DNA from: Sphingobium sp. SYK-6
GTDB lineage: Bacteria; Pseudomonadota; Alphaproteobacteria; Sphingomonadales; Sphingomonadaceae
Reading direction: 5' to 3'
DNA length: 64,000 nt
Assembly (NCBI RefSeq): GCF_000283515.1
Contig: NC_015976.1
Span: 1,364,001 to 1,428,000 of the forward strand
The notes under the pieces are model-generated. The model was not told where the DNA came from and ran no database searches. It saw nothing but the letters and a program-made list of their open reading frames with translations. Shown here piece after piece: positions 1-9,755 of the stretch (positions are counted from its first letter, which is position 1; every line of letters starts with the position of its first letter). A program made the position numbers and the translations under genes.

Positions 1-993
1 ACGCGGGAAAACGCGGCGGGTGTTGCCCTCAAAGATGGCGTGGCGTTCCTGGTCGGAGATGTCGAGCGCATCGATATAGCGCTTCGTATCGTCGAAATAA
101 TGGCCGGTGGTCGGGTCGATCCCGCGCACGGCACCGACCATCTCGCTGCCGAACAGGATGTTCTTGTTGTCGATCACGTCGGCCAGCAGGTTGATGCCCG
201 GCTGGTGGTAGACGCAGGTATCGAAGAACACGTTGTTCATGAGCAGTGTGTCGAGGCTCGGCTGCTTGAGCATGTCAGCCAGGCCCCGGAAGCGGCCCCA
301 GTGATACGGCACCGCGCCGCCGCCATGCGGGATGATGAAGCGCAGCGTCGGGAAATCCGCGAAGAGATTGCCCTGCAGCAACTGCATGAAGGCGATGGTG
401 TCGGCCGCCAGATAATAAGCGCCGGTGGCATGCATCGCCGGATTGCAGCTGCCCGAGACGTGGATCATCGCCGGCACGTCCAGCTCGACCATCTTCTCGT
501 AGAAGGGATACCAGAACCTGTCGGTGAGTGGTGGATGCTTGAAATGGCCGCCGCCCGGATCGGGATTGAGATTGCAGCCGATGAAGCCCAGCTCGTTCAC
601 GCAGCGCTCCAGCTCCGCGATGGAGCTGGTCATGTCCGCTTCGGGCGACTGGGGCAGCATGCACACGCCCGCGAACGTCTCTGGGAAGAGGTCCACCACG
701 CGGGCGATGAGATTGTTGCACGCCTGCGCCCACGGGACCGCGACCGACTGATCGCCCACATGCGGGGCCATGGCCGAGGCGCGGGGGCTGAAAATCGTCA
801 TGTCCGCGCCGCGCTCCTTAATGAGGCGCAGCTGATTGGCCTCGATCGTCTCGCGGATCTCGTCGTCCGAAATCTCGGGATAAGGCGGGGCGGGCTGGCC
901 GGCCTTGAAGGCGGCCTTCTGCTGCTCGCGCCATTCGTCATGCGCCTTGGGCAGCACCGTGTAATGGCCATGGCAGTCGATGATCATCATCAT
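1..993 (-). CDS. ligJ: 4-oxalomesaconate hydratase, LigJ (3' end cut by window)
   Basis: LigJ hydrates 4-oxalomesaconate to 4-carboxy-4-hydroxy-2-oxoadipate, the step before the LigK aldolase in PCA 4,5-cleavage. The protein starts MMMIIDCHGHY and carries the amidohydrolase-2 HGH metal motif, then FSPRAS, NLNPDPGGGH, IPHGGGAVPYHWGRFRG and FEGNTRRVFPR, all typical of LigJ. About 331 codons are present; LigJ proteins have about 340, so only the last few residues are missing at the left edge. The ATG at 993 is preceded by GAGAGG at a good distance. It lies 98 bp downstream of a dehydrogenase gene on the same strand. In SYK-6 ligJ leads ligABC, so those genes are expected beyond position 1. Confident. 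Confidence 0.92.
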   Translation of the reverse strand, partial: MMMIIDCHGHYTVLPKAHDEWREQQKAAFKAGQPAPPYPEISDDEIRETIEANQLRLIKERGADMTIFSPRASAMAPHVGDQSVAVPWAQACNNLIARVVDLFPETFAGVCMLPQSPEADMTSSIAELERCVNELGFIGCNLNPDPGGGHFKHPPLTDRFWYPFYEKMVELDVPAMIHVSGSCNPAMHATGAYYLAADTIAFMQLLQGNLFADFPTLRFIIPHGGGAVPYHWGRFRGLADMLKQPSLDTLLMNNVFFDTCVYHQPGINLLADVIDNKNILFGSEMVGAVRGIDPTTGHYFDDTKRYIDALDISDQERHAIFEGNTRRVFPR

Positions 994-1091
994 TCGGTTA
1001 CCTCTCGTGATCGTCTCTGTATTTCTTCATTGTCGGTCTTCACTTCATCGCTCCGGCCGGACCCGGCGTGAGGAAAGGGCTGCTTAGTCCC

Positions 1092-1985
1092 TCATGCGGC
1101 GCTCCTGCCGGCCGGGGTCGACGCCCGTTCGGGATGCCGCTCGTCCAGCAAGGCCAGCTTGGCCTCCAGATCCTGCGGCATGTCCGCCCCGGCAAGCAAG
1201 GTGCCCATCGCCCGCTGGCGCGCCACCGTGCCGCGCGTCATCAGCGGATCGATGCCCAGCTCCGAGAGCGTCGCCACGACTTCTTCCATCTCGGCGGCAC
1301 GACGCGTGCCATGTGCCAGCATGCGATCGAGATTATAGTCCGCCTTCTGCGGCCAGTCACCGCCGAGCGAACGCAGCACCCCGTCCGTCACGCCCGCCGC
1401 GCGGGCCGCGAGCAGCATCTCGGCGGTGAGCGCCTCGATGCCCTTGACCATCACCGAGCGCACCATCTTGGTGGCGCTGGCCGCGCCGATGGAGGCGCCG
1501 CAAGGCTGCACTTTCGAGAATCCGATGCTGCGCAGCATGGCTGCACCATCCTCGCCATGCGGGCCGCTCACCAGCAGGGGCGCCGTCAGCGCGGCGGGCT
1601 GCACGGGGGACATGACCGCGACATCCACATAGCGCCCGCCGGCCGCTTCCAGCACGGCGGCATTGCGCGTCTTGGTGCCCGGGGACACTGAATTGAGATC
1701 GCAGAACAGCGCGCCCGGCGGGATGTCCTGCGCTGCCGCCTGCGCGGCCGGGGCGGCCTGATCGGCGGTGACGAGGCTGAGCACGATGTCGGCGCCATCG
1801 AGTGCCTGCGCCAGAGTCTCGCAGCCGATGACGCCGTGCGCGGCATAAGCGGCGCGCATGGCAGGCGCCGTTGCGGGATCGAGCGTCTTGATGTCGAACA
1901 CGCGCACAGTCGCGCGCCATTCGCCGGCGGCGGCAAAGGTTCTCCCGGCTTCGCCAAAGCCGATCAGGGCAATCCTCGGACTCAT
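1092..1985 (-). CDS. NAD(P)-binding dehydrogenase of the 3-hydroxyisobutyrate dehydrogenase/DUF1932 type
   Basis: 297 aa. The N-terminus is a Rossmann fold (ALIGFGEAGRTFA, GxGxxG-like) as in 6-phosphogluconate/3-hydroxyisobutyrate dehydrogenases, with LCDLNSVSPG-like and SATKMVRSVMVKGIEAL segments; the C-terminal half matches the DUF1932 helical domain. The exact substrate is unknown. It sits between ligR and ligJ on the same strand as both, so it is probably co-transcribed with ligJ and may act on a PCA-pathway keto or hydroxy acid; this is inference from position. It is distinct from LigC, the known 4-carboxy-2-hydroxymuconate semialdehyde dehydrogenase. The start ATG at 1985 has a strong AAGGAGG just upstream. 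Confidence 0.85.
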   Translation of the reverse strand: MSPRIALIGFGEAGRTFAAAGEWRATVRVFDIKTLDPATAPAMRAAYAAHGVIGCETLAQALDGADIVLSLVTADQAAPAAQAAAQDIPPGALFCDLNSVSPGTKTRNAAVLEAAGGRYVDVAVMSPVQPAALTAPLLVSGPHGEDGAAMLRSIGFSKVQPCGASIGAASATKMVRSVMVKGIEALTAEMLLAARAAGVTDGVLRSLGGDWPQKADYNLDRMLAHGTRRAAEMEEVVATLSELGIDPLMTRGTVARQRAMGTLLAGADMPQDLEAKLALLDERHPERASTPAGRSAA

Positions 1986-2046
1986 GCATCCTCCTTGCAG
2001 GCTCGCGCGCGCGAGCGCAAATTTGAACGCGCCGGTGGCTATAAGG

Positions 2047-3228
2047 TCAGGCGAATGGTTCGGCTGCAGCCCTGTCCAGCTGCGCGATGAAATCGGCCTG
2101 CGCGGGCGAGGGGCGCCACTGGGCGCGCGTGGTGATGCCGATGGTGCGATCGAACTGGCCGGGCGGCTCGCCGAGCGAGATGAGCCAGCCCGCCTGCCGC
2201 TCCACCGAGACCTGGTCCGGCGCGAGCAGCGTGAGGAAATCGGTCTGCATCAGGATCTCGCGGATCATCATCACCGAGCCGCACTCGATCGGCACGATCG
2301 GCGGATCGAGCCCGGCGGACCGGAACATGGCCTCGAATCCCGTGCGCAGCGGCGCGCCCGAGGAAGGCACGATCCAGGGATAGCGGGCGAGCGCGGCCAG
2401 TGGCGGGAGCGTCGGCGCGTCCGTATCCCCGGCCAGCGCGGCGATGGGATGGCCGGCGCGGGCCAGCGCGATCACGCCGGCATGGAACAGCGGGCGCTGC
2501 ACCAGATCGGGCCCCGGCGGCGGCTCGCGCAGCGCGCCGATCATGAAATCGAGGCTCCCGTCGCGCAGCGGCTCGGTGAGTTCGCCATGCGAGCCTTCCA
2601 CGATGACGATCTCGACGTCCGGATGCGCGGCATGGAAGCGCGCCAGCGCCATGGGCAGCACCCGTGCGCGGGAGAGCGGCATGGCGCCGATGGTGAGACG
2701 CGCCACGCCCGGCCGGTTCTCGCCCAGCGCTTCGCTCAGCCCCGCTTCCAGCTCGCTGCGGGCGAGGCGGAAGGCGCGGGCCGTGCGCCGGCCCGGATCG
2801 GTGAGCGCAATGCCGCGCCCCCGCCGCTCGACCAGCGGGCGGCGCAGGATGAGCGCAAGATCGCCGAGCGCGCGGTGCAGCGTGGGCTGGGAAAGGCCAG
2901 TGCGCGCGGCCGCCGCGGCATAGCTGCCGGCATCGGCGACCGCGAGGAACGCGCGCATCTGGGCCGTGGTGACGCGGTGCGAGCCGATCAACGCCAGCGC
3001 CCGCTCGATCCGCGCCGCCAGCGCGCGGGCGGGGGGCAGGGGCGTCATGCCATCGGTGCGCCGCTCGAAGAGCTGAAGCTCCAGCAGGGACTCCACCCGC
3101 GCGATCGCCTGAGTGACGGCGGGCTGGGTCAGGTGGACCGTGCTGGCGGCGGCGGAGACGCTGCCCCGGCTCACGACGGCCGCGACCGCCGCGAGGTGGC
3201 GCAGATTGAAGGACCAGGGCGTCAGCAT
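2047..3228 (-). CDS. ligR: LysR-type regulator of the PCA 4,5-cleavage genes, LigR-like, with two N-terminal HTH regions
   Basis: 393 aa, about 90 longer than a usual LysR regulator. The extra length is a duplicated DNA-binding region: residues ~7-75 (FNLRHLAAVAAVVSRGSVSA..., LTQPAVTQAIARVE) and ~86-150 (MRAFLAVADAGSYAAAAARTG, LSQPTLHRALGDL) both read as LysR winged-helix domains. The remainder is a periplasmic-binding-like effector domain. It is divergent from ligK and separated from it by a repeat-rich operator region, the classical LysR layout. In SYK-6 LigR is the LysR activator of the ligK and ligJ operons; assignment here rests on position and family. The start at 3228 has no strong ribosome site, so it is less certain than the rest. 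Confidence 0.85.
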   Translation of the reverse strand: MLTPWSFNLRHLAAVAAVVSRGSVSAAASTVHLTQPAVTQAIARVESLLELQLFERRTDGMTPLPPARALAARIERALALIGSHRVTTAQMRAFLAVADAGSYAAAAARTGLSQPTLHRALGDLALILRRPLVERRGRGIALTDPGRRTARAFRLARSELEAGLSEALGENRPGVARLTIGAMPLSRARVLPMALARFHAAHPDVEIVIVEGSHGELTEPLRDGSLDFMIGALREPPPGPDLVQRPLFHAGVIALARAGHPIAALAGDTDAPTLPPLAALARYPWIVPSSGAPLRTGFEAMFRSAGLDPPIVPIECGSVMMIREILMQTDFLTLLAPDQVSVERQAGWLISLGEPPGQFDRTIGITTRAQWRPSPAQADFIAQLDRAAAEPFA

Positions 3229-3284
3229 CAGGGCGGACTTAGCAGCAGCTTATGGTCCGCGCAAAGTTCGCGCTTGCCTGACGC

Positions 3285-3360
3285 GCGCATGGGGGTGGAT
3301 GGCGTGTACGATGTCGCTATTCGCGCATGCGGGTGGATGGTGTCCGCCGTGTCACTATTA
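3285..3360. repeat. Tandem 38-bp duplication in the ligR-ligK spacer
   Basis: Two directly abutting 38-bp units, 3285-3322 and 3323-3360. Both begin GCGCATG, continue with GGGTGGATGG after one variable base, and end with GTC.CTATT plus one base. About nine positions differ. The second unit ends inside the 15-bp dyad at 3352-3366. It may supply extra contact sites for the double-HTH regulator encoded next door; that is inference. Confidence 0.75.
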
Positions 3361-3391
3361 TAGTGATAACGGTCATCAATAGTGACGATGA
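3352..3391. promoter_or_regulatory. Probable LigR operator: two dyads upstream of ligK
   Basis: A perfect dyad TCACTA-TTA-TAGTGA lies at 3352-3366. A second dyad, GTCA-N7-TGAC, lies at 3372-3386, nested in TCATC-N9-GATGA at 3373-3391. The dyad centres are 20 bp apart, about two helical turns, on one DNA face. TAGTGA occurs in both. The right edge is 28 bp from the ligK ATG. A LysR regulator transcribed divergently normally binds such a region; binding here is inferred. Confidence 0.6.
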
Positions 3392-3400
3392 TCAATCTGA

Positions 3401-5153
<1,753 letters not shown>

Positions 5154-5259
5154 ACGGACGGGATGGCCGGATAAGGAACGGCCGGGGCCGGGCCGCCGCG
5201 ACGCGGGGCATCGGGCCGGGCAGGGAATAAGGCGCCGCCGAAGCGGACGACATTTTTAG

Positions 5260-6156
<897 letters not shown>

Positions 6157-6221
6157 TCTGAGTCATAGTCATCGCTTGGGGAAGGAGGCAGAAAGAGGGC
6201 CACAACAGACTGGAGAGAGCG

Positions 6222-7697
6222 ATGTCATTTCCCGCGACCCCGGACTATACCGGCCTCAACAAGCCGGTAGGCCAGGAAGTCTCGATCAAGGGCCTGAAGG
6301 CGAGCGAGGGCACGATTCCCGCAGATGTGCGCGGCGCATTCTTCCGGGCCGTGCCCGATCCGCAGTTCCCGCCTTTCTTCCATCCGGACACCGCACTTTC
6401 CGACGACGGCATGATCAGCCGGGTGCTCTTCAACGCGGACGGCACCGTGGACTATGACATCCGCTATGTGCAGACGCCGCGCTGGAAAGCGGAGCGCGCC
6501 GCGGGCAAGCGCCTGTTCGGGCGCTATCGCAATCCCTACACCAATGACCCTTCCGCTTTCGACCTCGAGGGCACCGTCTCCAACACGACGCCGGTCTGGC
6601 ATGCCGGCAAGCTCATCATGACCAAGGAGGATGGCCCGGGCCATCAGGTCGATCCGCATACGCTGGAGACCATCGGCGCCTATGATTTCGGCGGCGTCCT
6701 GCGATCGAAGACGATGACGGCGCATGTCCGCGTCGATCCCGAAACGAAGGAGATGTTCGTCTATGGCTATGAGGCGGACGGGCTCTGCTCGAAGACCATG
6801 GCCTACTGGTGGACGGACCGGGACGGCAAGCTGGTGAAGGAGCAATGGTTCGAGGCGCCGTTCTGCAGCCTCGTCCACGACTTCGTCATTACCGAAAATT
6901 ACGCGATCTTCCCGCTGCAGCCCACCACGGCCGACCTGGAGCGTGTGAAGGGCAAAGGCGCCCACTGGGTGCACCAGCAGGACCTCGACTATCATGTCGG
7001 CATCATGCCCCGCTATGGCGACGTCTCACAGATCCGCTGGTTCAAGGGCCCCAAGGGCATGTCCAGCTTCCACATGATGAATGCCTTCGAGACCGACGAC
7101 GGCAAGGTCCACATGGACCATCATGTCACGGACACGATCGCTTTCCCCCACATTCAGGCGGACAGCGGCATCAATGTCCCGCCCCAGATGCTGGGCGGCG
7201 GCTTCCAGCGCTGGATCATGGACATGAAGGGCGACGGCGAGAGCGTGGCAGTGACGCCGCTCGGCCCTCCGGGAGACATGCCGCGCATCGCCGATGCCGA
7301 TCAGGGCCGGCCCTACCGGCGCGGCTGGTATTGCAGCATGAATCCCCAGCCCATGGGGCCGCCGGTGATGGGCGGCGTGGTCGGCGTCATGTTCTCGGCC
7401 CTGCTGCGCAAGGATTTCGAGACGGGCGAGATCGTCGGCTACAACCTGCCGCCGGCGCACGGCATGAGCGAGACCGTCCACGTTCCCGCCAGCGAACCCG
7501 GCCATGAGGGCTGGCTGATCGCGGTGGTCGATCACCAGCTCGGGCCGGACACATTCGAGCATGCGCTGTGGATCTGGAATGCGGGCGATCTGCCCGCCGG
7601 GCCGGTCGCCAAGGTGCCCGTGCCCACGCGCATGCGGCCGCAGGTCCATGGCTGGTGGGTGCCGATGGCAGATTACGAGGCGGCGCGGGCGGCCTAG
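6222..7697 (+). CDS. lsdA: Lignostilbene alpha,beta-dioxygenase family protein (lsdA position)
   Basis: 491 aa, carotenoid cleavage oxygenase family; these enzymes split the interphenyl double bond of lignin-derived stilbenes to two aldehydes. The four iron-binding histidines are H168 (TAHVRVDP), H219 (LVHDFVITENY), H284 (SFHMMNAFE) and H476 (QVHGWWVPM). The tyrosine and lysine that hold the 4-hydroxyl in the NOV1 structure (Y101, K134) correspond to Y102 and K135. The NOV1 Phe59 position is Leu here, which may change substrate fit. It is last in ligK-ligU-ligI-lsdA, 65 bp after ligI, with GGAGAG ahead of the ATG. A REP-type hairpin follows. Confidence 0.92.
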   Translation: MSFPATPDYTGLNKPVGQEVSIKGLKASEGTIPADVRGAFFRAVPDPQFPPFFHPDTALSDDGMISRVLFNADGTVDYDIRYVQTPRWKAERAAGKRLFGRYRNPYTNDPSAFDLEGTVSNTTPVWHAGKLIMTKEDGPGHQVDPHTLETIGAYDFGGVLRSKTMTAHVRVDPETKEMFVYGYEADGLCSKTMAYWWTDRDGKLVKEQWFEAPFCSLVHDFVITENYAIFPLQPTTADLERVKGKGAHWVHQQDLDYHVGIMPRYGDVSQIRWFKGPKGMSSFHMMNAFETDDGKVHMDHHVTDTIAFPHIQADSGINVPPQMLGGGFQRWIMDMKGDGESVAVTPLGPPGDMPRIADADQGRPYRRGWYCSMNPQPMGPPVMGGVVGVMFSALLRKDFETGEIVGYNLPPAHGMSETVHVPASEPGHEGWLIAVVDHQLGPDTFEHALWIWNAGDLPAGPVAKVPVPTRMRPQVHGWWVPMADYEAARAA

Positions 7698-7754
7698 GCA
7701 GCAAATTCGCGGATTCTGAGAGAGCCAAAAGCGAGCTTTTCAGCCATTTCTGTT

Positions 7755-7783
7755 CGTCATCCCGGATCGAGTCCGGGATGACG
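7755..7783. repeat. REP-type palindrome after lsdA
   Basis: Perfect 12-bp arms, CGTCATCCCGGA and TCCGGGATGACG, around a 5-bp loop. This is a common extragenic palindrome form in alphaproteobacteria. It lies 58 bp beyond the lsdA stop and may end or stabilise the operon mRNA. Confidence 0.8.
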
Positions 7784-7912
7784 TCGTGAATGACGAGAGA
7801 TGGTGCGCCGCCATGGCCTCGGAATTCGTCCACGCTCCCTAGGACAATGTCGATCAGCCCTGAGGGGCCCGGAGGGGGCGCGGCTTGCCACCCGGCGGGG
7901 CGGCGGGCGCGC

Positions 7913-8248
7913 TTACCAGCTCGCGCCGTCGATGAAACGGCGCGGCAGGCTTTTCCAGAGCGCGGGCTCGAACAGCCTGAGATTGATGCCCATCCGGTCA
8001 TAGGCCGGATCGTGCGCGCTCCAGTGCGTGACGACGCCGCAGGTGCCGCAATGCCACAAGGTCAGGGTCGCGTCGCCCTGCACATAGCCCACGCCGGTGC
8101 CGGTGACCTCCACCTCGCCGGGCGAGCGGTACGTCCACAGGGCGCCGGTCCGCCGGCAGATCGAGCAATTGCATTCGCCGGCATCGACGGGATCGCCGTC
8201 CATCGCCACCCGGACCGCCCCGCAATGGCAGCTGCCTTCATGCTTCAT
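7913..8248 (-). CDS. GFA/CENP-V family zinc-binding protein
   Basis: 111 aa. It has the cysteine pattern of the glutathione-dependent formaldehyde-activating (GFA) fold: CHCGAVRV near the N-terminus, CNCSICRRTGALW at ~27-39 and CGTCGVVTHW at ~67-76. These cysteines bind structural and catalytic zinc. Many family members are unassigned hydrolase- or lyase-like proteins, so a role in formaldehyde handling is only a family label, although O-demethylation elsewhere in the window makes C1 stress plausible. Convergent with lsdA and apparently a single-gene unit. Confidence 0.85.
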   Translation of the reverse strand: MKHEGSCHCGAVRVAMDGDPVDAGECNCSICRRTGALWTYRSPGEVEVTGTGVGYVQGDATLTLWHCGTCGVVTHWSAHDPAYDRMGINLRLFEPALWKSLPRRFIDGASW

Positions 8249-8391
8249 GGCCGTCTCTCCCGCTTCGACAGGGCAAGCGCCTGTCGAGGATCGATCCTAC
8301 CATGGCTGGCGCGGAACGACAGCGGCCATCGCAGCCGCCATCGTTCCTGCCGCATGAGGCCGCGTCGGAGGCCGCGCGCTGCCTCGCGCGC

Positions 8392-9135
8392 TCAAAGCGC
8401 GGAGATGGCCTTCACCGTCTCGTCGAAACGGCCCTCGCGCTCGGCGTAGCGCAGGAACTTCACGGTCTCGACCAGGATTTCCGGCGGGGTCGGCGCGGTC
8501 TGGAAGAGCGCCATGACTTCCGCGACATAATCCTCCAGCGGCATGTAGTTCTCGCGGGTGGACTGGCCGGGCGTCAGCTCCGTGCGCACGGCGGGCGGGG
8601 CGATCTCGATCACTTCGATGGTGCCGGCAAGCTGCGCGCGCAGTGAAACCGTCCAGCTGTGCAGCGCCGCCTTGCTCGCGCTGTAGCTGGGCGTGCCGAT
8701 CAGCGGCACGAAGGCGAGGCCGCTGGTGGTGTTGATGATCGCCGCGTCCGGCTGCGCCGAGAGATGCGTCACCAGCGCATCGGTCAAGCGGACTGGCGCG
8801 AGCAGATTGGTGGTGATGGTCCGCTCGGCAATACTGGTGTCGCCTTTGCGGGTCAGGTCCTCGCGCTGCATGATGCCGGCATTGTTGAACAGGATGTTCA
8901 GGGCCGGGAAGCGGGCGATGGCTTCTTCCGCCAGCGCCGCGATGCTTGCCGGATCGCTCGCGTCGAAGGTGAGGGCATGCATGCCGTCGCGCCCCGCGAT
9001 GGTCTCCTCGAGCGTGGCGGCGGTGCGCCCGGCGACGATGACGGTGTTGCTAAGATCATGGAAGCGCTGGGCAAGCGCGCGGCCGATGCCCGAGCCGCCG
9101 CCGGTGACGAGCATCGTGTTGCCGGTGGTTTTCAT
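8392..9135 (-). CDS. Short-chain dehydrogenase/reductase, DltE-like
   Basis: 247 aa classical SDR: cofactor motif TGGGSGIGRAL at ~11-21, NNAG, and the catalytic Ser/Tyr/Lys set with SYSASKAAL. The sequence resembles the DltE subgroup (oxidoreductases with a C-terminal AEREGRFDETV region). The natural substrate is unknown. It is divergent from an HxlR-type regulator with a 123-bp spacer full of inverted and direct repeats, so it is very probably the target of that regulator and induced by an electrophile or aldehyde; this is inferred from HxlR family habits. Confidence 0.88.
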   Translation of the reverse strand: MKTTGNTMLVTGGGSGIGRALAQRFHDLSNTVIVAGRTAATLEETIAGRDGMHALTFDASDPASIAALAEEAIARFPALNILFNNAGIMQREDLTRKGDTSIAERTITTNLLAPVRLTDALVTHLSAQPDAAIINTTSGLAFVPLIGTPSYSASKAALHSWTVSLRAQLAGTIEVIEIAPPAVRTELTPGQSTRENYMPLEDYVAEVMALFQTAPTPPEILVETVKFLRYAEREGRFDETVKAISAL

Positions 9136-9176
9136 GGGAAGTCTCCTCTTTGCCAGTGGACGACGCCCTATCTATG

Positions 9177-9258
9177 CCGATACTCTCGAATCGAAAGAAG
9201 GCACCGAAAAGATTTATACTTACTCGAAAGAGAGTATTGGCCAGAAAGAGAGTATCGG
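9177..9258. promoter_or_regulatory. HxlR-type operator array between the SDR and its regulator
   Basis: CCGATACTCTC at 9177-9187 is a perfect inverted copy of GAGAGTATCGG at 9248-9258. A third copy, GAAAGAGAGTATTGG at 9226-9240, repeats directly as GAAAGAGAGTATCGG at 9244-9258 with one mismatch and an 18-bp period. The last copy touches the regulator ATG, which points to autoregulation. Function is inferred from layout. Confidence 0.65.
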
Positions 9259-9666
9259 ATGACAGCGAGCTCCGGAAGCGCAAGCCCGGCGCGTTACGAC
9301 GAGATCGACCCCCGCGTGGAAGCGCTGGTGCAGGACCTGATCGCGCAAGTGGCGGACAAGTGGACCATGATCCTCATCGAGGTTCTGCACGACCATGGCG
9401 AGCAGCGCTTCACCCGCATCGCGCAGAAAGTGCCGGACATCAGCCAGAAGATGCTGACCCAGACGCTGCGCCGGATGGAGCGCAACGGGCTCGTGTGCCG
9501 CACCGTGCATCCGGTCGTGCCGCCGCGCGTGGACTATCGGCTGACGGCGCTGGGCGAGAGCCTGGGCGAGGCCTTCTGCGGCGTGTGGGAATGGGCGCAG
9601 GCGCATCTCGACACGGTGGAGGCCGCGCGGCAGGGCTTTGACGGGCGCAAGGCGGAGGGCGTCTGA
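9259..9666 (+). CDS. HxlR-family transcriptional regulator
   Basis: 135 aa, single winged-helix HxlR domain: VADKWTMILIEVLHDHGEQRFTRIAQKVPDISQKMLTQTLRRMERNGLVCRTVHPVVPPRVDYRLTALGESL. No cysteine sits at the usual N-terminal redox position of YodB/QorR types (the only Cys are ~75 and later), so it may sense a ligand rather than thiol oxidation. It faces the SDR gene across the repeat array at 9177-9258. Start ATG at 9259 immediately follows one operator copy, so binding would block its own ribosome site or promoter. Confidence 0.9.
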   Translation: MTASSGSASPARYDEIDPRVEALVQDLIAQVADKWTMILIEVLHDHGEQRFTRIAQKVPDISQKMLTQTLRRMERNGLVCRTVHPVVPPRVDYRLTALGESLGEAFCGVWEWAQAHLDTVEAARQGFDGRKAEGV

Positions 9667-9755
9667 GCGGGCCGGGCGTGACGGGGCAGGGCATGACGAC
9701 GCCGCGCGGGCATGACCCCCTTGCGGGCGCTCTCCCGCATCGTCAAAGAAGGGCC

